64,000 nt of DNA from Gymnogyps californianus (GCF_018139145.2 NC_059482.1:7741294-7805293); one strand, 5' to 3'. Counted from the stretch's first letter, positions 12,365-27,708 are shown. The notes: generated by a model not told the origin, from the sequence alone. A program made the numbers and translations.

Positions 12365-15300
12365 GTAAAATGGTTGCTTGAAACTGCCTCAAAATCCTTT
12401 TGCCCTTTCATACTTGCATATGGCAGGGCAAAGGCAGACTAGGTTCGATGACTAATAGATTCACGCTGGTAATTCATCCTGAATCCTTCCATTTGGGAGT
12501 ACTTCCTTTCCTGGAATCCAGCTCATTACACAGTAAAAAACAAACAGCTTTTGTGCTTAGCCATAAAACAGATCCCAGTTCTCCAATGCAATGTGCCCTG
12601 TAGGGATGTTTCCACCCACAACAATACGAGCAACTGCAGAATTCTAAATTAGAAATGATTAGCCACTAGGAAAGATTTAGAACCATACTCCAGCAACACA
12701 AGCTTGCTTCATAAGACTCACATGCTTGTTTAAAATTATAGATAACACCTTCTACTAGGAAAAGGCATTGTTCAATGTAAGTATGATATTTCTTTTGCAA
12801 CTTTACAATGTATTATGTACATACTTCTCCTAAGCTGCTTTCCTCTTATTATTAGCAATTTTTAAAAATATAAGGCAAAATAACTGACTTTTCAGCCTGT
12901 ATGTAACTCACAAAGAAATTTGGATCAATAGGGAAATATTTAAAGCACTTGAATATTCAGATTATGAATTGCATGTATTGGAAATGTGGTTAGCCAACTG
13001 CAAGGCTCCAGAGTTATCAATTTCAATATCAAACAGTTTATGCCCTTTTCCAAGCAATTTTAGATGAATAACAACACTGGCAGTAATCAGTCTTAAGTAG
13101 CATAAAGCTCATCTTAAAGACAATTACATCCATCAGCATGGTGTCTCCAAAAATCATCCATGATCCCCCTGAAACTTGGTTGTAGTTATAATGATTCCTC
13201 CCACTGCAAATTAATACACTGATTTTTCTCTGTCCATTGTGGACTTGTTTACATCAGGAATATTTGCTGAATTTATAATGGTGCTGACTTACTCCCACCA
13301 TATTGATGACATCAATTTTTGCAAAATCAATAGTAAGTTATTTAAAATGAGCAGTTCTCATCCACTACTAGCTAGTTCTTTACATTACTTTAATGGTGAC
13401 TTACAGCTTCCTTAATTGAAAGCTTTATCTTCCAGCTCAACAGATAGACATAAATCATACGAATCACTATACCAGATTAGTTCAGCACCACTTGTAATAG
13501 ATGTGGGGGTAGCTGCCGCATGTCCCATCACTGCTCAACTTCCAGAGGCCTGACCCTTCACAGAGCCCACTACTCTGCTGAGTGACCACATTTTACTGAT
13601 CAGTTTAGACATGGATGCGCTTCAATTCTCAACTGGAGAGACTTGCGCTTCACCAAACTCCAGTGTGGTAAGCAACAGTGACAAAAATGGAATAGATTTC
13701 CACTGTGAAAAAAATATCAGGTACAGACAGATCTATGAGACACTAAATCATCATAGTTTCAACAAAATCCTTTTATAAAACAAATAACCGTTCTGGAGTT
13801 GTTTTTTCATCTGAAGTGTTTCATTAAGTACACAGAAGCAAAAAGCTCCTGTCTTGGGACTCAAAATGGTCCAAACTTGGAGAAAGATCTGCCTAGGACT
13901 TCTCCTGTACTGAGCTTTCCAAAGAACATAGAGAATTTTCACACTCAGAAAAAAAAACCAGTCAGATTTTATTAGAATGTAAGCAAGAAGAAAGAGCAGA
14001 AATTAAAAGGTTTATAAGTAACTCTTCCTTAGTTAACTCTGTCTCTGCAGATGCATCCTTACCTCCTGACTTTTAGATGAATCAATGACTTGTGAATTGT
14101 AGGAACTCCAGCCTATCCTCTTTAACCCCTTTGAATGTTTCTTTGTCTTTTTTGTGACCTGGATGCCTGCTGTCTGCTCCTCAGTCTCTCTGCTTGATCT
14201 ACAAGCTCACAAATCCTTGTTGTGACCATCTCCATATATCCTCCTGCCTGCCTCCCACTGCAGTCTCTGGAATCCTCAGTTGCCAATATTCTCAGTTGCC
14301 AACAGCACATAAAACCTCTCCTTGTCCTTCCAGAGGGCCCACTTGACCCAATCACAGTCACTGAGGAACATAACACAAATTAAGAACAAATGAATAAAAC
14401 ACATTCTAGCATATCCACTAAATACATAATCAGTTCAAGTATGAACACTTGCTCAGAGCAACAACACCAAAATCCTCCTTTATTTAGAAGTGAAGGCGAA
14501 ATAGCTGCAATAATGCCTCTTATAAATCCTTTTCCTTTGTAGATCTCAAAGCACTTCACAGCAGAAGATAGTTATTATCTCCTTTTTATTCAGATGTGGA
14601 CTAACAAATAAAGTTTACTAGGACACTGGTAAAACAAGAAAACCTTGTTTTATAGGTTTCTTCTCAAAACATTAAGGTGGTCAGTATCATTAGTTTAAAG
14701 CTGGGGAAGCCGGCATAGGGGTGATGCGATATGCTCAAGCTTCCTTTGATAGTGAGCATCATACCCACATACAGGCCTAGTGCTCAGAAGAGAAAGCTGA
14801 AGGGATCTTCACGGAAAAGACAGGATGTCTCAAGAGCAGAGTCCTTAACCTAATGTTGTGCAAACACCAAGATATATTAAACAATTTCAATTAATGTGGC
14901 CACAGAAGCCCATACATAAACATTTCAGTGCTAACCATAATATATTCAATCCCTATTACTACATCACAGTGCTTCTGGTTTTCAATGCTCACGATGAACT
15001 TAGTTAATTATCTGTTACAAATAACACTCAGAAGTATTCAGAATAGTATGTAAAAAATACAGTAGTTTGGGATTCCAGTCATTAAAGAATCTCTACTCTT
15101 AGTGATTGCTGTCATCACGGATGGTCTGGCAGCCATTTGAGCTCTGTTTTGCTGAGGATAATCATAATTCTTCAGGGAAAATTTATACACTGTTTAGCAA
15201 CTCTGGACCTTCTGACTATGCCCAGAGGCAATTAGGCTCTTCATAATGGCATCAGGAGAATCCCAGTGAGATTTTTCCCTTGTGTCTCTCTCTTCCATCT

Positions 15301-18300
15301 CTCCCTGCATCTCCTTTATCTCTTAAGTGTATGCTAAAGAGAGAAGATATAATCACATTATGTCTGTAAAAATACAAATGAAGGAGTCTCCTAAATGGCA
15401 GACCACCCATCTCTTCCAATAATGTTTGGCAGGATATGACAGGAGAAGAGAGGCACAGAGTATCCTGCAGCTATCCTGGAAGCCAGTATTAAGCTTCATT
15501 TGCTCTTTAGACATATGCCATACAAACCACCAATATTCTGACAACATAGGAGTGCCTGAATGCATGTACACACACTGAGCAGAGTACAATTGCATTTGCT
15601 TCTCTCTCCTAATGCTACATCATTATCATAAAAAAATCCTATGTATTATTTTATACAAAATCATAAACATTACTAACTTGTGTACTAATCCTTTAGAAGA
15701 CAATCAGCAAGCTTTCAGCTTTACAATAAGTCCCACTGACACAGAGATCACTAAAGTGAATGAGATTTCCATATACAGACTAAGAGTCTCTATCTTGTGC
15801 TACTTTGTGATTATATCTGCCCAAAAATCAAGGGCCTGATTCATGCAGTATTAACCCAGGATGAAATCCTGCTGGAGTTCAAAGTCATTTTGCTGGTGCA
15901 CAGACTGCAAGAATGTTGGTCAGGGTAACTAAATATACAATAACAAGTTACATGAAAGACTTCTCAATCTGTTACAAAAGGATCTTCCCACCAGAGTAAG
16001 AAGGAAAAGTCATGAGCATTTTATTAGATGACATACACTTAAGCAATTTCTTTTTTGTTTCCATATTCTCTACATTTGCTGCATTCAGGTGTGCAATAAG
16101 GTTACCCTGGAACACTACACTGTCATTGGTTCCCTCCCATTTCTGCTGTAATTCCTCTCTTCTCTCAAAGGCACAGGTGAGTTAATTAAATACTTTTTGT
16201 CAAGATATAACTTTATAACATCTCCTGTTTCTTGTTACAGAACAAGATAAGCTGAAGTTCTGGACGTATTCTAACAACATAATAATGCTCACTTTATTAA
16301 CTGAAACATCTGTGCTTTGTACATATTTTAAAGGAAGTTGATTTTTAATTGTTTAAGAATAATTTACCTCGTTCGGTCATTTTTCAATTTCAAACAATTT
16401 TTTCAAATCTTGCATCATGTCTTCGTTATATTAATGATATGTAAAGTACAAATGAACATCAACATCATGAACTAGCATTACTTTTAAATCAATGTTGAAA
16501 AATACAGCATCAAGCAGGCACTTTTAAAGAAAGATTGAATGCTCTGATATAACTAGCACTGCACTGCATTAGCACTGCGCAAGTAAAATTAGAAACATGT
16601 TAAAAGACCCAGACAGAGTGGGATTTTTTTTAAGTGTGCACTGGAATATATTGATTAATGCCAGATTAGTCTTGCATAGCACCTTTCCTGCATCTGTGAG
16701 GAGAAATACAACAACAGACAGAAAACTCTTTGGAAATAATTAGAATACAATATAGATCAGGTATTAAAGGACAAGAAAAACCACATTTTTATCAAAGCCC
16801 TGCAGGATTATCATGATGTATTGGACACCTGAATAACAATTACTTCAATAATTATATCATCGTCATGCCTCACTTACACCGTGGCTTCAGAGGCCACATG
16901 GGACAAAAACAGGAGTTGCAAGTGTCTTAAGCCTTGGATGTTTCCAGTATTAGGCACTCCTGGAAAGAGCAGCAAGATTGGGATAGATATAGCTATATTC
17001 TGTCCCTGCCAGGAGGACTTTCTGAATTATTATTTGCTGGAAGCTTTTAAAACTACTTTTGCCACATTGAAATTGGCAATAAAACTCACTAGGACAAAGA
17101 GTTCACCTGAGACATTGCTTAGTTTAACTGAGCCATATTTACAGTTAGAGGAATAAAGCAGTTACATAGTTGATGCAAGAATTTAAAACATGAAAATCCG
17201 GTCTATTTAGTTTAAATATGTCCTCTATCATGATGTTAAAAATAGGTCTTTCTTTTTTTACCTACGGTTTGACCTACAGACTCACAATTTGTTTTGTTTT
17301 GAGGACCTGTGTAGAGAGGTGTCTTTTTAAGGTGAATAGAGTTTAATGTGATGAAATTACAAATATATCTAAATATAAAGTCCTTCTGTTAGCTTGGCAA
17401 TGACCCCAGTGAAACTTTTCTGATAAAGCATGCTATAAGTGACAAGTACATGAGTAGGACTTTTGGTTTGCCTCCAAGACAGCACGGTCATTCATACCCT
17501 GAAGAAGCTCCTCTGATGATAATATTATAACTTTGTGTTGTATTTAATCCATGCATTAAAAAGGCTCTGCATAAAATACTGAACAAAGACCTTCCTGGGG
17601 AACATAACAAATAATATATCATTCAAAGGGTAGCCAAGAAGGAAAGTGGGCAGTGATGGTGAAGAGACAGTAATTGGTTTCCTCTGTACCTGTCAGAAAG
17701 CTGCTTGGTTGCTATATATTTAAAACTCCATTCAAGTATAAACTGGATCATAGGGGACATCTATACCTGGATGTTATCAACAACTTTGTATAGAACATAG
17801 AATACAAGTATTAAGTTTACAGAGCTGGCAGGGAATGGAATTACCAAGAAGTCCTATCCAATCTAGGTTATTAAATTAGCATATCTAGAAACTTCAGGAA
17901 GGAAAAATGTATTTTACAAAGTGATACAGAGGCTGAGGAAGTGACTCCCTCTGTCCTTACCTGTATCTCTCAACTTCCATTGCAGTACCATTAAAAGAGA
18001 AGTTTTACCACGCTTTGAATGTTTAACATTTAGGGCCAGTATTGCAACATTATTGCAATATGGCAACACTACTGCAGAACTGCAAACCTACTTTGCAAAG
18101 GGGTGAGCTATTACAGGCACCAGTAATCTCACCTATACATGTGAAAGTTCCAGAATTTACCTTTCTTTGAGCTAAGGCAAACTGGACCAAATATTATAAT
18201 TTGTTTCTGATTTCTCTCTCAACAACAAATGGATAGAAACCAAAACTACTCATGAAGCCTAAGGAATTACATTTCCTGTACTGTTTATTTTTTGGCATAA

Positions 18301-21300
18301 TAATTTTACTTTTATCTTTTCCTCTGGATCCCTGCGGAAATTAAATTAACATTTTTAACTGCCTGTTTTAACTTTGCCATAATAAAAGAGAAGAGTTATG
18401 GCTAAGCTTTGGAGCATCAAAATCAAATGTAATATCGGTAAAGCAATTTCTCTGAAATTTGTAAACAATATATTGCCTGGGAGAGCCTGCTGTTGTCAGT
18501 AATTTTGGACCGAGTCCTTTATAGCTGCTTATTCTAACATGGTGTTTCCATCCTGTTAAAATGTCATATGGATAAAGAAGTAAATTTTGACAGCTGTGAC
18601 AGGATTATCATTGCCAAGGAAATCACATTTCTGGTACTCATATGTTTCAGTACACCTATTTTGCTTTGTCTTCGGCCTTGCCTGAACTAAAAATTACTTT
18701 TTGAGACAAGAAGAGAAACATAACAAAAGAAAGAAACAAAGTATTGTTATTCTCTTAAATAACTTGATGCTTGAAATTATAGCAATAAAACCCAATCTTT
18801 TAGGGTTATTATTAAATCCATTGTTCAGATTTTGAGGGAACACAAGACTTCTCTCTTCAAGGACATAGCCAATACGTGTTTTATCTGGGCATACTGAGTT
18901 ACAGGAGGGTTTTGCTCATATGTATGTTAGACAAGAAAAACTACGGAGGATCCCCCTAGCATTAGCCATTCAATCTGTTCAGCCATGTGCAAAACGGATA
19001 TGAAAAACCCCAAATTATATTTGCAGTATCCTGAACTTTTGGATCGGGGGAATTGCCATGCTGGATCCATCCAATTTCAATATCCTATCTCTGATGAACG
19101 CCAGTATCCAAAACCACAGAAACTGCAAGGATCCTGCAGTGGAGAAGTGTAACTTCATGCACTGGTTCTCCTTCTCTTCAAACAATACAAAACTGAAATA
19201 GCAGGGAAGACAAAGTGTGGCAATAACTGTTATTAGTGTTGGCATTCACATACTGCCTCCCAGGGTTCACTCTTGAAGATTACTTGATATAAAGGGCATG
19301 TAAGTTCCACTGATTGAAATGCTGATTTATGGGCTCTGAAATACTATCCCCAGAAACACAATCTCCCAGTAAGTATCAGTTATAGTAGCAGTGGTAGTAT
19401 TAAAGTGATTCCTCTGAGCAACGGGGGAAGGGGTTATAGAGGGAGTAAAGTGGTGCTAAATATTTGAATCAAAGCTACCAAATACTTAGCATTAGTCTTA
19501 ATTCATGATAAGGCTATGTTTAGAAATATGCAACATCTTAGGAATGTTCTTTCCTACCCAGCTATTTTGTTGAATGCAGCCATTTATTTCTGGAACTAGC
19601 AAGACGACTATGGATTTGTCATGACAACCTTCTGTACTGTATTTATACTGATGTGACTAAATGGACATTTCTTTTGATTGTCTTCCAAAACTGCCACATA
19701 CCGGTATTTGCGAGGTCTGCAAATCTTGATTAATGTCCTCAGATTTTGTCTTCACACAGAATTGTACTAATTCACTTGTTCTTAAGCTATTATAATTTAT
19801 ACAGCAACAGCATGGGGTACAGCTCAGTACCCCACCGTCAGATCTCATCCATGTATCTTTATATCCAATGGTAAAAAGACCTTCCTTTCCAATACCAATC
19901 AATGTGTGTCCATACATTGGTGGTATCTGGCAAAAAGATATTCACATCACTAACAGTTTTGTAACAGTACAAAAATAGTGTATTGACCACTGTGTTCTCT
20001 TTGGCCAATCATGTAAAACACCGAAGTTACACTGTGAGGATGTTCTGCTGCCTTATAGGTCTTTGACAATCTCTTAAATATGAGCCCTATGTTTCAATGT
20101 ATAATTTACAATTGCTGAAATACTAACATTAACATCATTTTTCATACTTACTACACTATTCCTGAAGGGCAGCACATTCCCTTGAGAAATGTGTTGTTCC
20201 ATCAGAGATGGCTTTCCTGTTGGTTTATTGAGGCACTTCACAGTCTGTTTTTGCCTTCATCCTTTACCCCTTCCCCCCCTTTCATTCCAAAGATCAAAAT
20301 AAAATAAACACTTAGGCTAACACTCTACCATTTCACAAGCACGCCCTAAAGAACAATCAGCAGTAACAAAAAGGCCACAAACACATGGCCACGTATGAAA
20401 TACATGCCCTTCTCAAGTAGAAGCAACATTTGCCTATGCTTTTGTTGTAAGAACAGTCCTTTTGTCGACTAGCTAATGGAAATGTTACACCTGACAGTCA
20501 GAACTTAAAAAAAAAAATGACAAAGGCCTTAAGGTAAGGTTAGCTACAGAAGTTCTTTTATATATGAACTGACCTAGGGTCAAAACTGCCAAGGTATTTA
20601 GATACCTAAAGCTAGATGGTGTGTTAGGTATTAAAAATACTTGAGTGCTTCTGTAAAACTCACTAGGCATTCATATTGTGCTAAATTCGTAAATACATGA
20701 AAAATCTCGTCCCTGATAGGCAAACGGCATCATGTGTGAACCTGATGGTACAGTACATATAAAGTAATAAACATTGCTGTATTGTGGCATACATTATCAG
20801 TCTCCCTTTAATTGCACACACAAAGCCCTGCAACTGCTTGCAGCATCTATTTCACACTTGCAGGCTTCACTTCACACTTCCGCTGCTTGTGCGAATGTCA
20901 TGCTCCGTCAATTTGCATTTGTGAATGTAGGGTTTTGCATGGGCAAACAGGTGCACTCAACAGCAATTACGTTTTGCAAGGCTGATGCCAAATGCTAATG
21001 TTTTTAGATCTGAAAAAAAACCAACCTCATACACTTCTTTCCCCTTTACACTGTCGTATACAGAAGATGAGGCAAACACAACATCTGACCTGTCTTAAAA
21101 TACTTCTCAAGAATGAACCACAAGTATCAGTGGGCTTGTATCAACTCCATAGGGTGGCAGTTCTGTTCAATACTGTTGTTTCTCTCTATTCAATATTTGT
21201 TACCTTTGATTTTTGACACTGTTTGCATCATGTAGAAGTGATATTCACTGAATAGTAAAAGTAGTATGTACTACACAAAAAGCCTCAGGCTGTTATTGTT

Positions 21301-22490
21301 TGGAAGATTTTGTAGCTTTAAACATTGACAATTGGTCCTGCCAATGGTCCTTTAGCTGCCTGAGTGAAATATAAACAAGAAATATGCACACAGCTTAAAA
21401 TCCTTGAGAAAGTCATAATTATACATTCATAGACAATTTGTTTCTTTGGAGATTTTATTACCCACACACCTCTACTTAATCCTGGTGTTTTTACAACAGT
21501 GAAGTTCACAATACTGCAGCTAAGGTTTTGTCAGCACTTTAATTATTAACTTATTTTTACCATGACTACAAAGCATCTTGCTTATCTGAAACTTGACACA
21601 GAGGCCTCACTCTCTTTTAATGGTTCCTCAGGTAAACCCTATGTCTGTATCTTGTGAACTCCCAGGTCTGCGAGGAGCAGGCTTCAGACCTTAAGACCAT
21701 TTTGAAACCCTTCCAAACCTGATGTTTGAGACAATGAGCATCCTTTTTAACTTGTTAAGAATCGACAGTAAAATCTTTTAGAATGCTCGTTACAGCGAAA
21801 ATAACCAGCCACTGGTCTAATTTCCGCAGACATTTAAGAAAAATTCTTGCTTTGATACTAGAAACAACATTTTCGTTGATAACATCTGAACAAGTTTTGC
21901 CCCTAATTTTTGTGCATTTTGCCCGCTTTTAATCATACTTTTCTGTTGTGTGTTTATAAAACATGATTTTAAGAATATATAATTACTAGAAAGACTGGAA
22001 GGATTCAAAACTTCTCCTAGCTGATCAGATTAGTTACTGTAGAGTTTCAAGTGTAATTAATAAGTAGCCGTATTGATGAAATTTTAAGAGTTTTAAGGGT
22101 CAAGCTACTTCCACTGTAAGTTAAAATGCTCCCTGAACTGCAGCTTCAATACATTTCCAAATCTCCGAACGGATCTTTGACATCTTACAAGAGCAGCAGT
22201 ACCACAGCAATCCAGATGCTCTAAAGAACAAGAGGAAAGGTGGGGAAAGAAAGAACTCCCCGAGACTCCCTATGAAGTAACACTGCAGTGGCCTACTAGA
22301 GTCATGCTGAGACAGGTTCTAGATAAACGAGTTATTTGCTATTTGCCTCAAAGTTCCTGAACTAATGGGAACTAATTCAAATATAAATCTTTTTCATCAT
22401 TTCTGCTAAAAATATTAGTCATACATAGGACTACAAAATGAATTTTACATCACTTAGATTTTTGTTGTTTTGTGTGGTTGTCTCTTGCAG

Positions 22491-22664
22491 CGTGACACAT
22501 TTTTTACATTGCTAGTAGAACAGTTAATTGGGGGTCAGATTTACAAATGTGTATTAGCCCCGAAAGACAGAGAAAGTAATCTCAGAATTGAAAAGCGTCT
22601 GAATGAACCTGTTGCTCTTCAGACAGCTGATGGAACTGAGGAGCTTTTCTACTTCTGTTTGTAG
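22491..22664 (+). other. candidate terminal exon (unproven)
   Basis: A T/G-rich tract ending TGTCTCTTGCAG resembles a splice acceptor at 22490. From 22491 a frame stays open for 57 codons to a TAG at 22662-22664. It encodes a rather polar segment (KDRESNLRIEKRLNEPVAL and ADGTEELFYFCL) with a balanced residue composition unlike the surrounding AT-rich noise. No AATAAA lies close downstream and no partner exon is identified. It could be a last coding exon, a pseudogene piece or chance. Confidence 0.15.
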
Positions 22665-25600
22665 CTTAGTACTTCATTACGTTAAAAAACTTGGCAAGTC
22701 AGTATCATACAGCCCTCCTTTCCATGTGATAATAGTTTTGTTAGAAAAAAGGGGATAATATACTGCTGCGGCATTTCAACTTCTTTTTCTTGTCCTCTCA
22801 TGTTGGCTAATAATTTCTTTGAGGTTAAATGAGCTAATTATGCCTGTATCAGAGCTCTTTGAGAAGCAGGAATCACGTTCTGTTGTTGATAATTAAATGA
22901 ATTGAGCTTGATTTTTGGTTTGGGATACAGTTCTAGACATTTTTCTGTATTGTACATAGTATAAAGTGGTAAAAATAATTACAAGTGATGTTTTGTTGAT
23001 GACGGAATGGAGGCAGCTTTTCAACTGTGCTGTAAAAGGTTTTGTAAATTGATTTAAATTACTAGGGGTGAGAGTAAGGAAAAAGGAAGGGGAATTGTAC
23101 CCCTTCTACTCATTCCTGAACAGCTTTAACAATCTTACAAGAGTTAGAGAATCCATCAAAAATTCACATGATATTTAGGGAGGAGAATGTTTTGTGAATT
23201 CCTTTCACATCATATGACTAAAATGTAATTTTTTTTTCTTTAATTTCACTCATCAAGTCATGTGCATATGTTTCCCTGTGACACTTGACAAGAAGCTGAA
23301 GGCTTTTATACAAAGGTCAGATATACTGTAGACAGCACCTATTCTTCTCCTTACCCTAGAAATGATGCCCTCTTTGATCTGAGACATATTGTCTGCTAGA
23401 ATAAAAAAGTGTTTCAGTCTTAATGCTAGTTCTGCTCTGACTGTCTCCTGACCAGAGAATATCACCTGTATCCAGTTGTACAAATTACATATAGTACAGA
23501 AAGGTAGAGGGCTCTACATCAGGGATTAAGCTATAACCTCTAAATTCAGTAAGAGCTGAGAGCTGCAAAAAGACATGCAGCTTTCACACAAAGTTACCCT
23601 CTGAGCTGGGACCCAACAGCAAAATGCTGAAAGTTTAATTAAATGCATGTATATCATTCATTCTCTCTTAGGCCACTTCAGCAAAACACACTTTTACTTC
23701 AACCATCCTTGTTGGCATTACTAAGATTGTGGAGAGAGGGAGATTAATTTTAATGTAGATATTATCTCACTGTGTACTAATCACATCTGTATAATTTGTC
23801 TGTCTATAAGGCTTGAATCAAAGTCTATTGATATTGATGGGAAAATGCATATTGATATCAATGGGATGTGGACCAACCTAGGCATAAATTGCCAAAGCAA
23901 TTTCTGAGCATAGGCGTAACTTGCTCATGACAACCTACACTACAGCATGAAGACAAACCCTGAGTACAACAGAAAAGGGCCTGCACTGAATGAAGAGAGA
24001 TTTGGGGAAGTAAGAGCACTGGAGGGAGAAGCAGAGTCATAGGATAACCTTTTTGGTTAGTGACTAGGTAAGAAGTAAATAGCTGCTGAGATTGAAGGCT
24101 CCGGACTGGCTCTGTGGGTAACCCACGTACCGCATTGCTTACTGTTAGTTTGCTACACTTGAACACTCCCAAATCTGAAGCAAGCCAATACAGAGACCTT
24201 GATTCATTGTGTTTGTCTTTAAATATTTATGTCCTTTTGCAAGAGTTATTTAACTATATTCAAGCCTATTTTAAATTATTAAATCTCTCATCTCCTCATT
24301 TCAAAACCAAATCTGAATAAAGAAAATCACATAACTGACATATATGATTGATATTACCTGACTAGAAGAGCATATGCTGTGAGAATCAAAAGTGGAAGCC
24401 TGAAGCAATTAACCTCTGGCACTCTGGGAACCCAACTTTTGTACAGAATTGACTTGCTTCCTCAAACTGTCTAACTTTGCCTTAAAAAGCTGAGAGCAAA
24501 GTAAGTTTCCATTCTTATGCTACCAAGGAATCATTTAATACCCAATTTTAATCTTCCAGATGCTACAACAATGTAATATGCCTGTGAATTGGCAATGATC
24601 AAAATCCAGGCTGTTTTTTGGTATTAGTATTTGACTATCTCTAGTTGTTGTGCGATTAGTTTCATACTCTATATTTTTAGCATGTGTGAGAATACATTCC
24701 TTTTCGACTTCTAAAATCACTACGATTCTCTTTAACATCTGACACCAACTTTAAGGCAATTAATGCTTCATTTGCAGTCCCTTCTCCTGCACTGACATTT
24801 ATCAACTGTAGAACTACTGAGAAATATGCTTCTCTAGATTATAGCTGTGTCAGCTAGGACAGTTTCAAACAACAAAAAAAGACTATGACCCTTTCACTGG
24901 GGCATATTGTCATATTGGCATTTGCTTCTCTTCAGGAAACAACACCTGTTGAATGTATAAATGCTTATATTGGCAAAGGGTACTATTAAAATAATTCTTT
25001 AAAAAATCTGAATCTGTGAAATGGTGATTTTTATGGAAGGGTTCTTCAAAACCCTAAAAGTAAAGGCTTATGGAATATAATAGAAAATAAATATTCCTTT
25101 TGTATGCTCATATCTAGGTTTGCAGATAGCCTCTTTATACAGTTATATTGCCACCTTTACTAAAAAAATCAGACAAACTTATTTGCATGACTGAAAGATA
25201 TTTCCCTTCTACTAAATTATTCTAATGGGACTTGGTAGAGATAAAAGTAAACTGTTAAAATATTCTGCATGGCTAAGTCTGTTATCTGCAGGTAATATTC
25301 ATTCACAAAGATAACATTTTTAGGGTTTGCAACCTAGCTTCTTGAGGGTAAAAATAAGCCTTTATCTGTCCTTCAGGATTATTAACAGTAAGTGATTTCC
25401 ACATTAACATCAATAGCAATAATGAAGATGTCCTTTTCAATTCATCCTGGGGAACTTTGAGTGAGAACTGTTATTTGGTGAGGCTTCATTCTTTAATAGA
25501 GTCCAAAGATAATTGGTTATTGAAAATTCCATCTAAATCAACCAAATAAATCTTTCGGTTACCAAATTAATAATTTCATTGATGTCATCAGCCTTCAATC

Positions 25601-27620
25601 TTCACTCCATTAAATTCCTAAATTCATGTGAGAATGGCACAGCAAACAAATTAAAATTAGTTTCTTATAAAAATGAGAATGATAAGATTATGCCTTCTAA
25701 AAAAGCAATTTAACTCCAATAAATTATTTTTAAATTATTAAATGAGGCATTGCATTAACTATAAAAGAGGAGCATAAAAGGGCACTGGCCTATGGAAAAT
25801 AAGACATCTATAGACCTCTATAACCTTGGACAATCATATCTGTAATAATTGGCTCATAAAACTTTATGGCAACTTGTACAGTATTCCTTTTTCTTAAGAC
25901 AGCATTCTGATCAGCAGAATGATTAGACAGAGAGGAACAGAGATTTTTTTTTTTCCTCAGGATCACATGGCTAAATGTTTTCAAATAGCCTCTTGCTGCT
26001 TTGCTCAACATAGAGCATTAGAGCAAAGTGTTACCTGCTCTGTGTGGAATATTAAATCACATTTAAACTACATCATGTTGCAGTAAGGCACCTTAGTGTC
26101 AAGGAGGTCTGCAGGAAGAATTCAGGATACAAGACAAGAAAATTCCATAAGTGTTTTCTTTAGACTATGTGCTCAGTACATTGAAGGTCTGAACTTTTAA
26201 ATGTCAGGTTTGATATGTTGTCTCCTTTTCAGTTCTTGTTCTGTCAACTTCATAGAAGGCCAAAATTCTGAAGAATGAGCAAAAACAAAATAGCAAGAGA
26301 CTGCAGTAACATCTTGATAGCAGAGCAGTGTGAATAACAGAGGTTTTTATATACTTCCTGAAAAAGGAATAAACACTACCTGCTTGCGGTGGAATCCTCT
26401 GAATAATGTACAAAAAGCAAAACACATGGAGCTGAAGAAGTGTTTCGCACATGTACTAGACCTGGAAGTCTGTGCAGGTAAAACTAAGGTCTGTTAAATG
26501 AAAACAAATTCAGCCTTTCTACCTCATGGCTGTCTTTGCACAGATAACTCCTCCTCCTCAATCACACACACATAAATCTCTTTACCAGTGCCTTGTTTTC
26601 CCTACCTTCTGTTCACTTGAAAAAACAGAAATAGAAATATGAACTATGTCCTAAAGTTAGATAAACATTTCATATTCTATTTGAAAACATGATGCAGTAA
26701 AATGTATGCAAGCTTTTTCACTGACTTCATTGAAGTACCATGCCTTAGATAAGAGAATTGCAATGAAGTTAGATCTACTCCTTGTTTTCAGGAGATAACA
26801 GGCATATATAGCCACTACTATACCACAACTTCCTAATGAAAGCCTTGTGGGCACGCATTAAATCCTTCTCAAAGATCCTCTGCTTGCCTCCTCTCAGTAC
26901 AATGAACCAGCCTACTCTCAATCCAGAAGCCAGACCCCTGCTGATTTCAGTAATTCTTGCTTCTATAAGCTAAATCCTTTTGTGGTTTCCCTTCACTCTC
27001 CATTCTACACATTCCAGCTAATTTTAAAATGAAACAAGTACCAAACCAGGCAACATTAAAGAACCAGAGGCATGAACTCTATCCAACAATGTGAGTGCTG
27101 TTTGAATTAATGCACTATAGGGTTTAGACATTCCTGATTTCTTCACCTTTGATTTCCCAGTGATGTCCAGAATAAATAATTGCCTTATTAAAGGACTTCT
27201 GAAGCCAACAGAGCAAGGTAGAAAACACTGAAGTCACCAATTCAGCCTTTGATTCTGTCTGACAGAAAATTAAAAATGAATGAGAAGAAAATTAATAATA
27301 AATGTATTCATGGCCTTATTGGGATTCATGACTCTCTTGCCAACATTAAACAAGTTCAACCGATTGTTCCTCTTAAAGTGAAATAGCATCAGAGTTGCCA
27401 ACTGTTCAAGCAGTATCAGTACATTTTTTTCTTCGGTATAGTAAATTTAAAAAAAAATCCAACAGAATACTGCCCTAGTTGCAAAATCCTTAAAACTAAG
27501 ACTTTTAGCAAAGTCTTTCAAGAAAATCATACTTTCACATCTTAATACAAGTGTGAAAATAAAACTCCTTACTGAAGTCTGGCCTTTAAACCACACAAGA
27601 GTTTGAAGACAGGTTCTTAC

Positions 27621-27708
27621 CTTCTTCCTTGCATCAAACAGTACCTTGACATCAGCAGGGTTCTCAGAGTCACTCCCTGCCATCACCCAAAGGACATGGG
27701 GCATTTTA
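27621..27708 (-). other. candidate internal exon, minus strand (unproven)
   Basis: On the minus strand a good acceptor (TTTTTGTACTTCTAG) precedes an 88-nt block that ends at a strong donor AAG|GTAAGAA. In the frame starting at the second base, 29 codons are open and read KMPHVLWVMAGSDSENP followed by ADVKVLFDARK, with residue use like a real protein. Flanking intron phases would be 2 and 0. The frame also stays open past the donor. I do not recognise the protein. A von Willebrand A-like strand is a loose thought only. No neighbouring exon was found, so it may be an isolated exon of a long gene, a decayed exon, or chance. Confidence 0.25.

Larger units (their letters stand above)
9341..27620. 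other. AT-rich unique DNA, no supported gene
   Basis: No gene or RNA gene could be supported over these 18 kb. Open frames are under about 105 codons and lack motifs. Present are a short TACA/ATAC microsatellite (9672-9694) and exon-like blocks near 12307-12364 and 22491-22664, listed separately with low confidence. Small runs of A or T occur throughout. Confidence 0.55.

Noticed and set aside
16092..16175. Exon-like block between ATTTGCTGCATTCAG and CACAG|GTGAGT
   Set aside because: The only fully open frame has low-complexity composition and the inner sequence itself contains a second acceptor-like tract; too weak to list.
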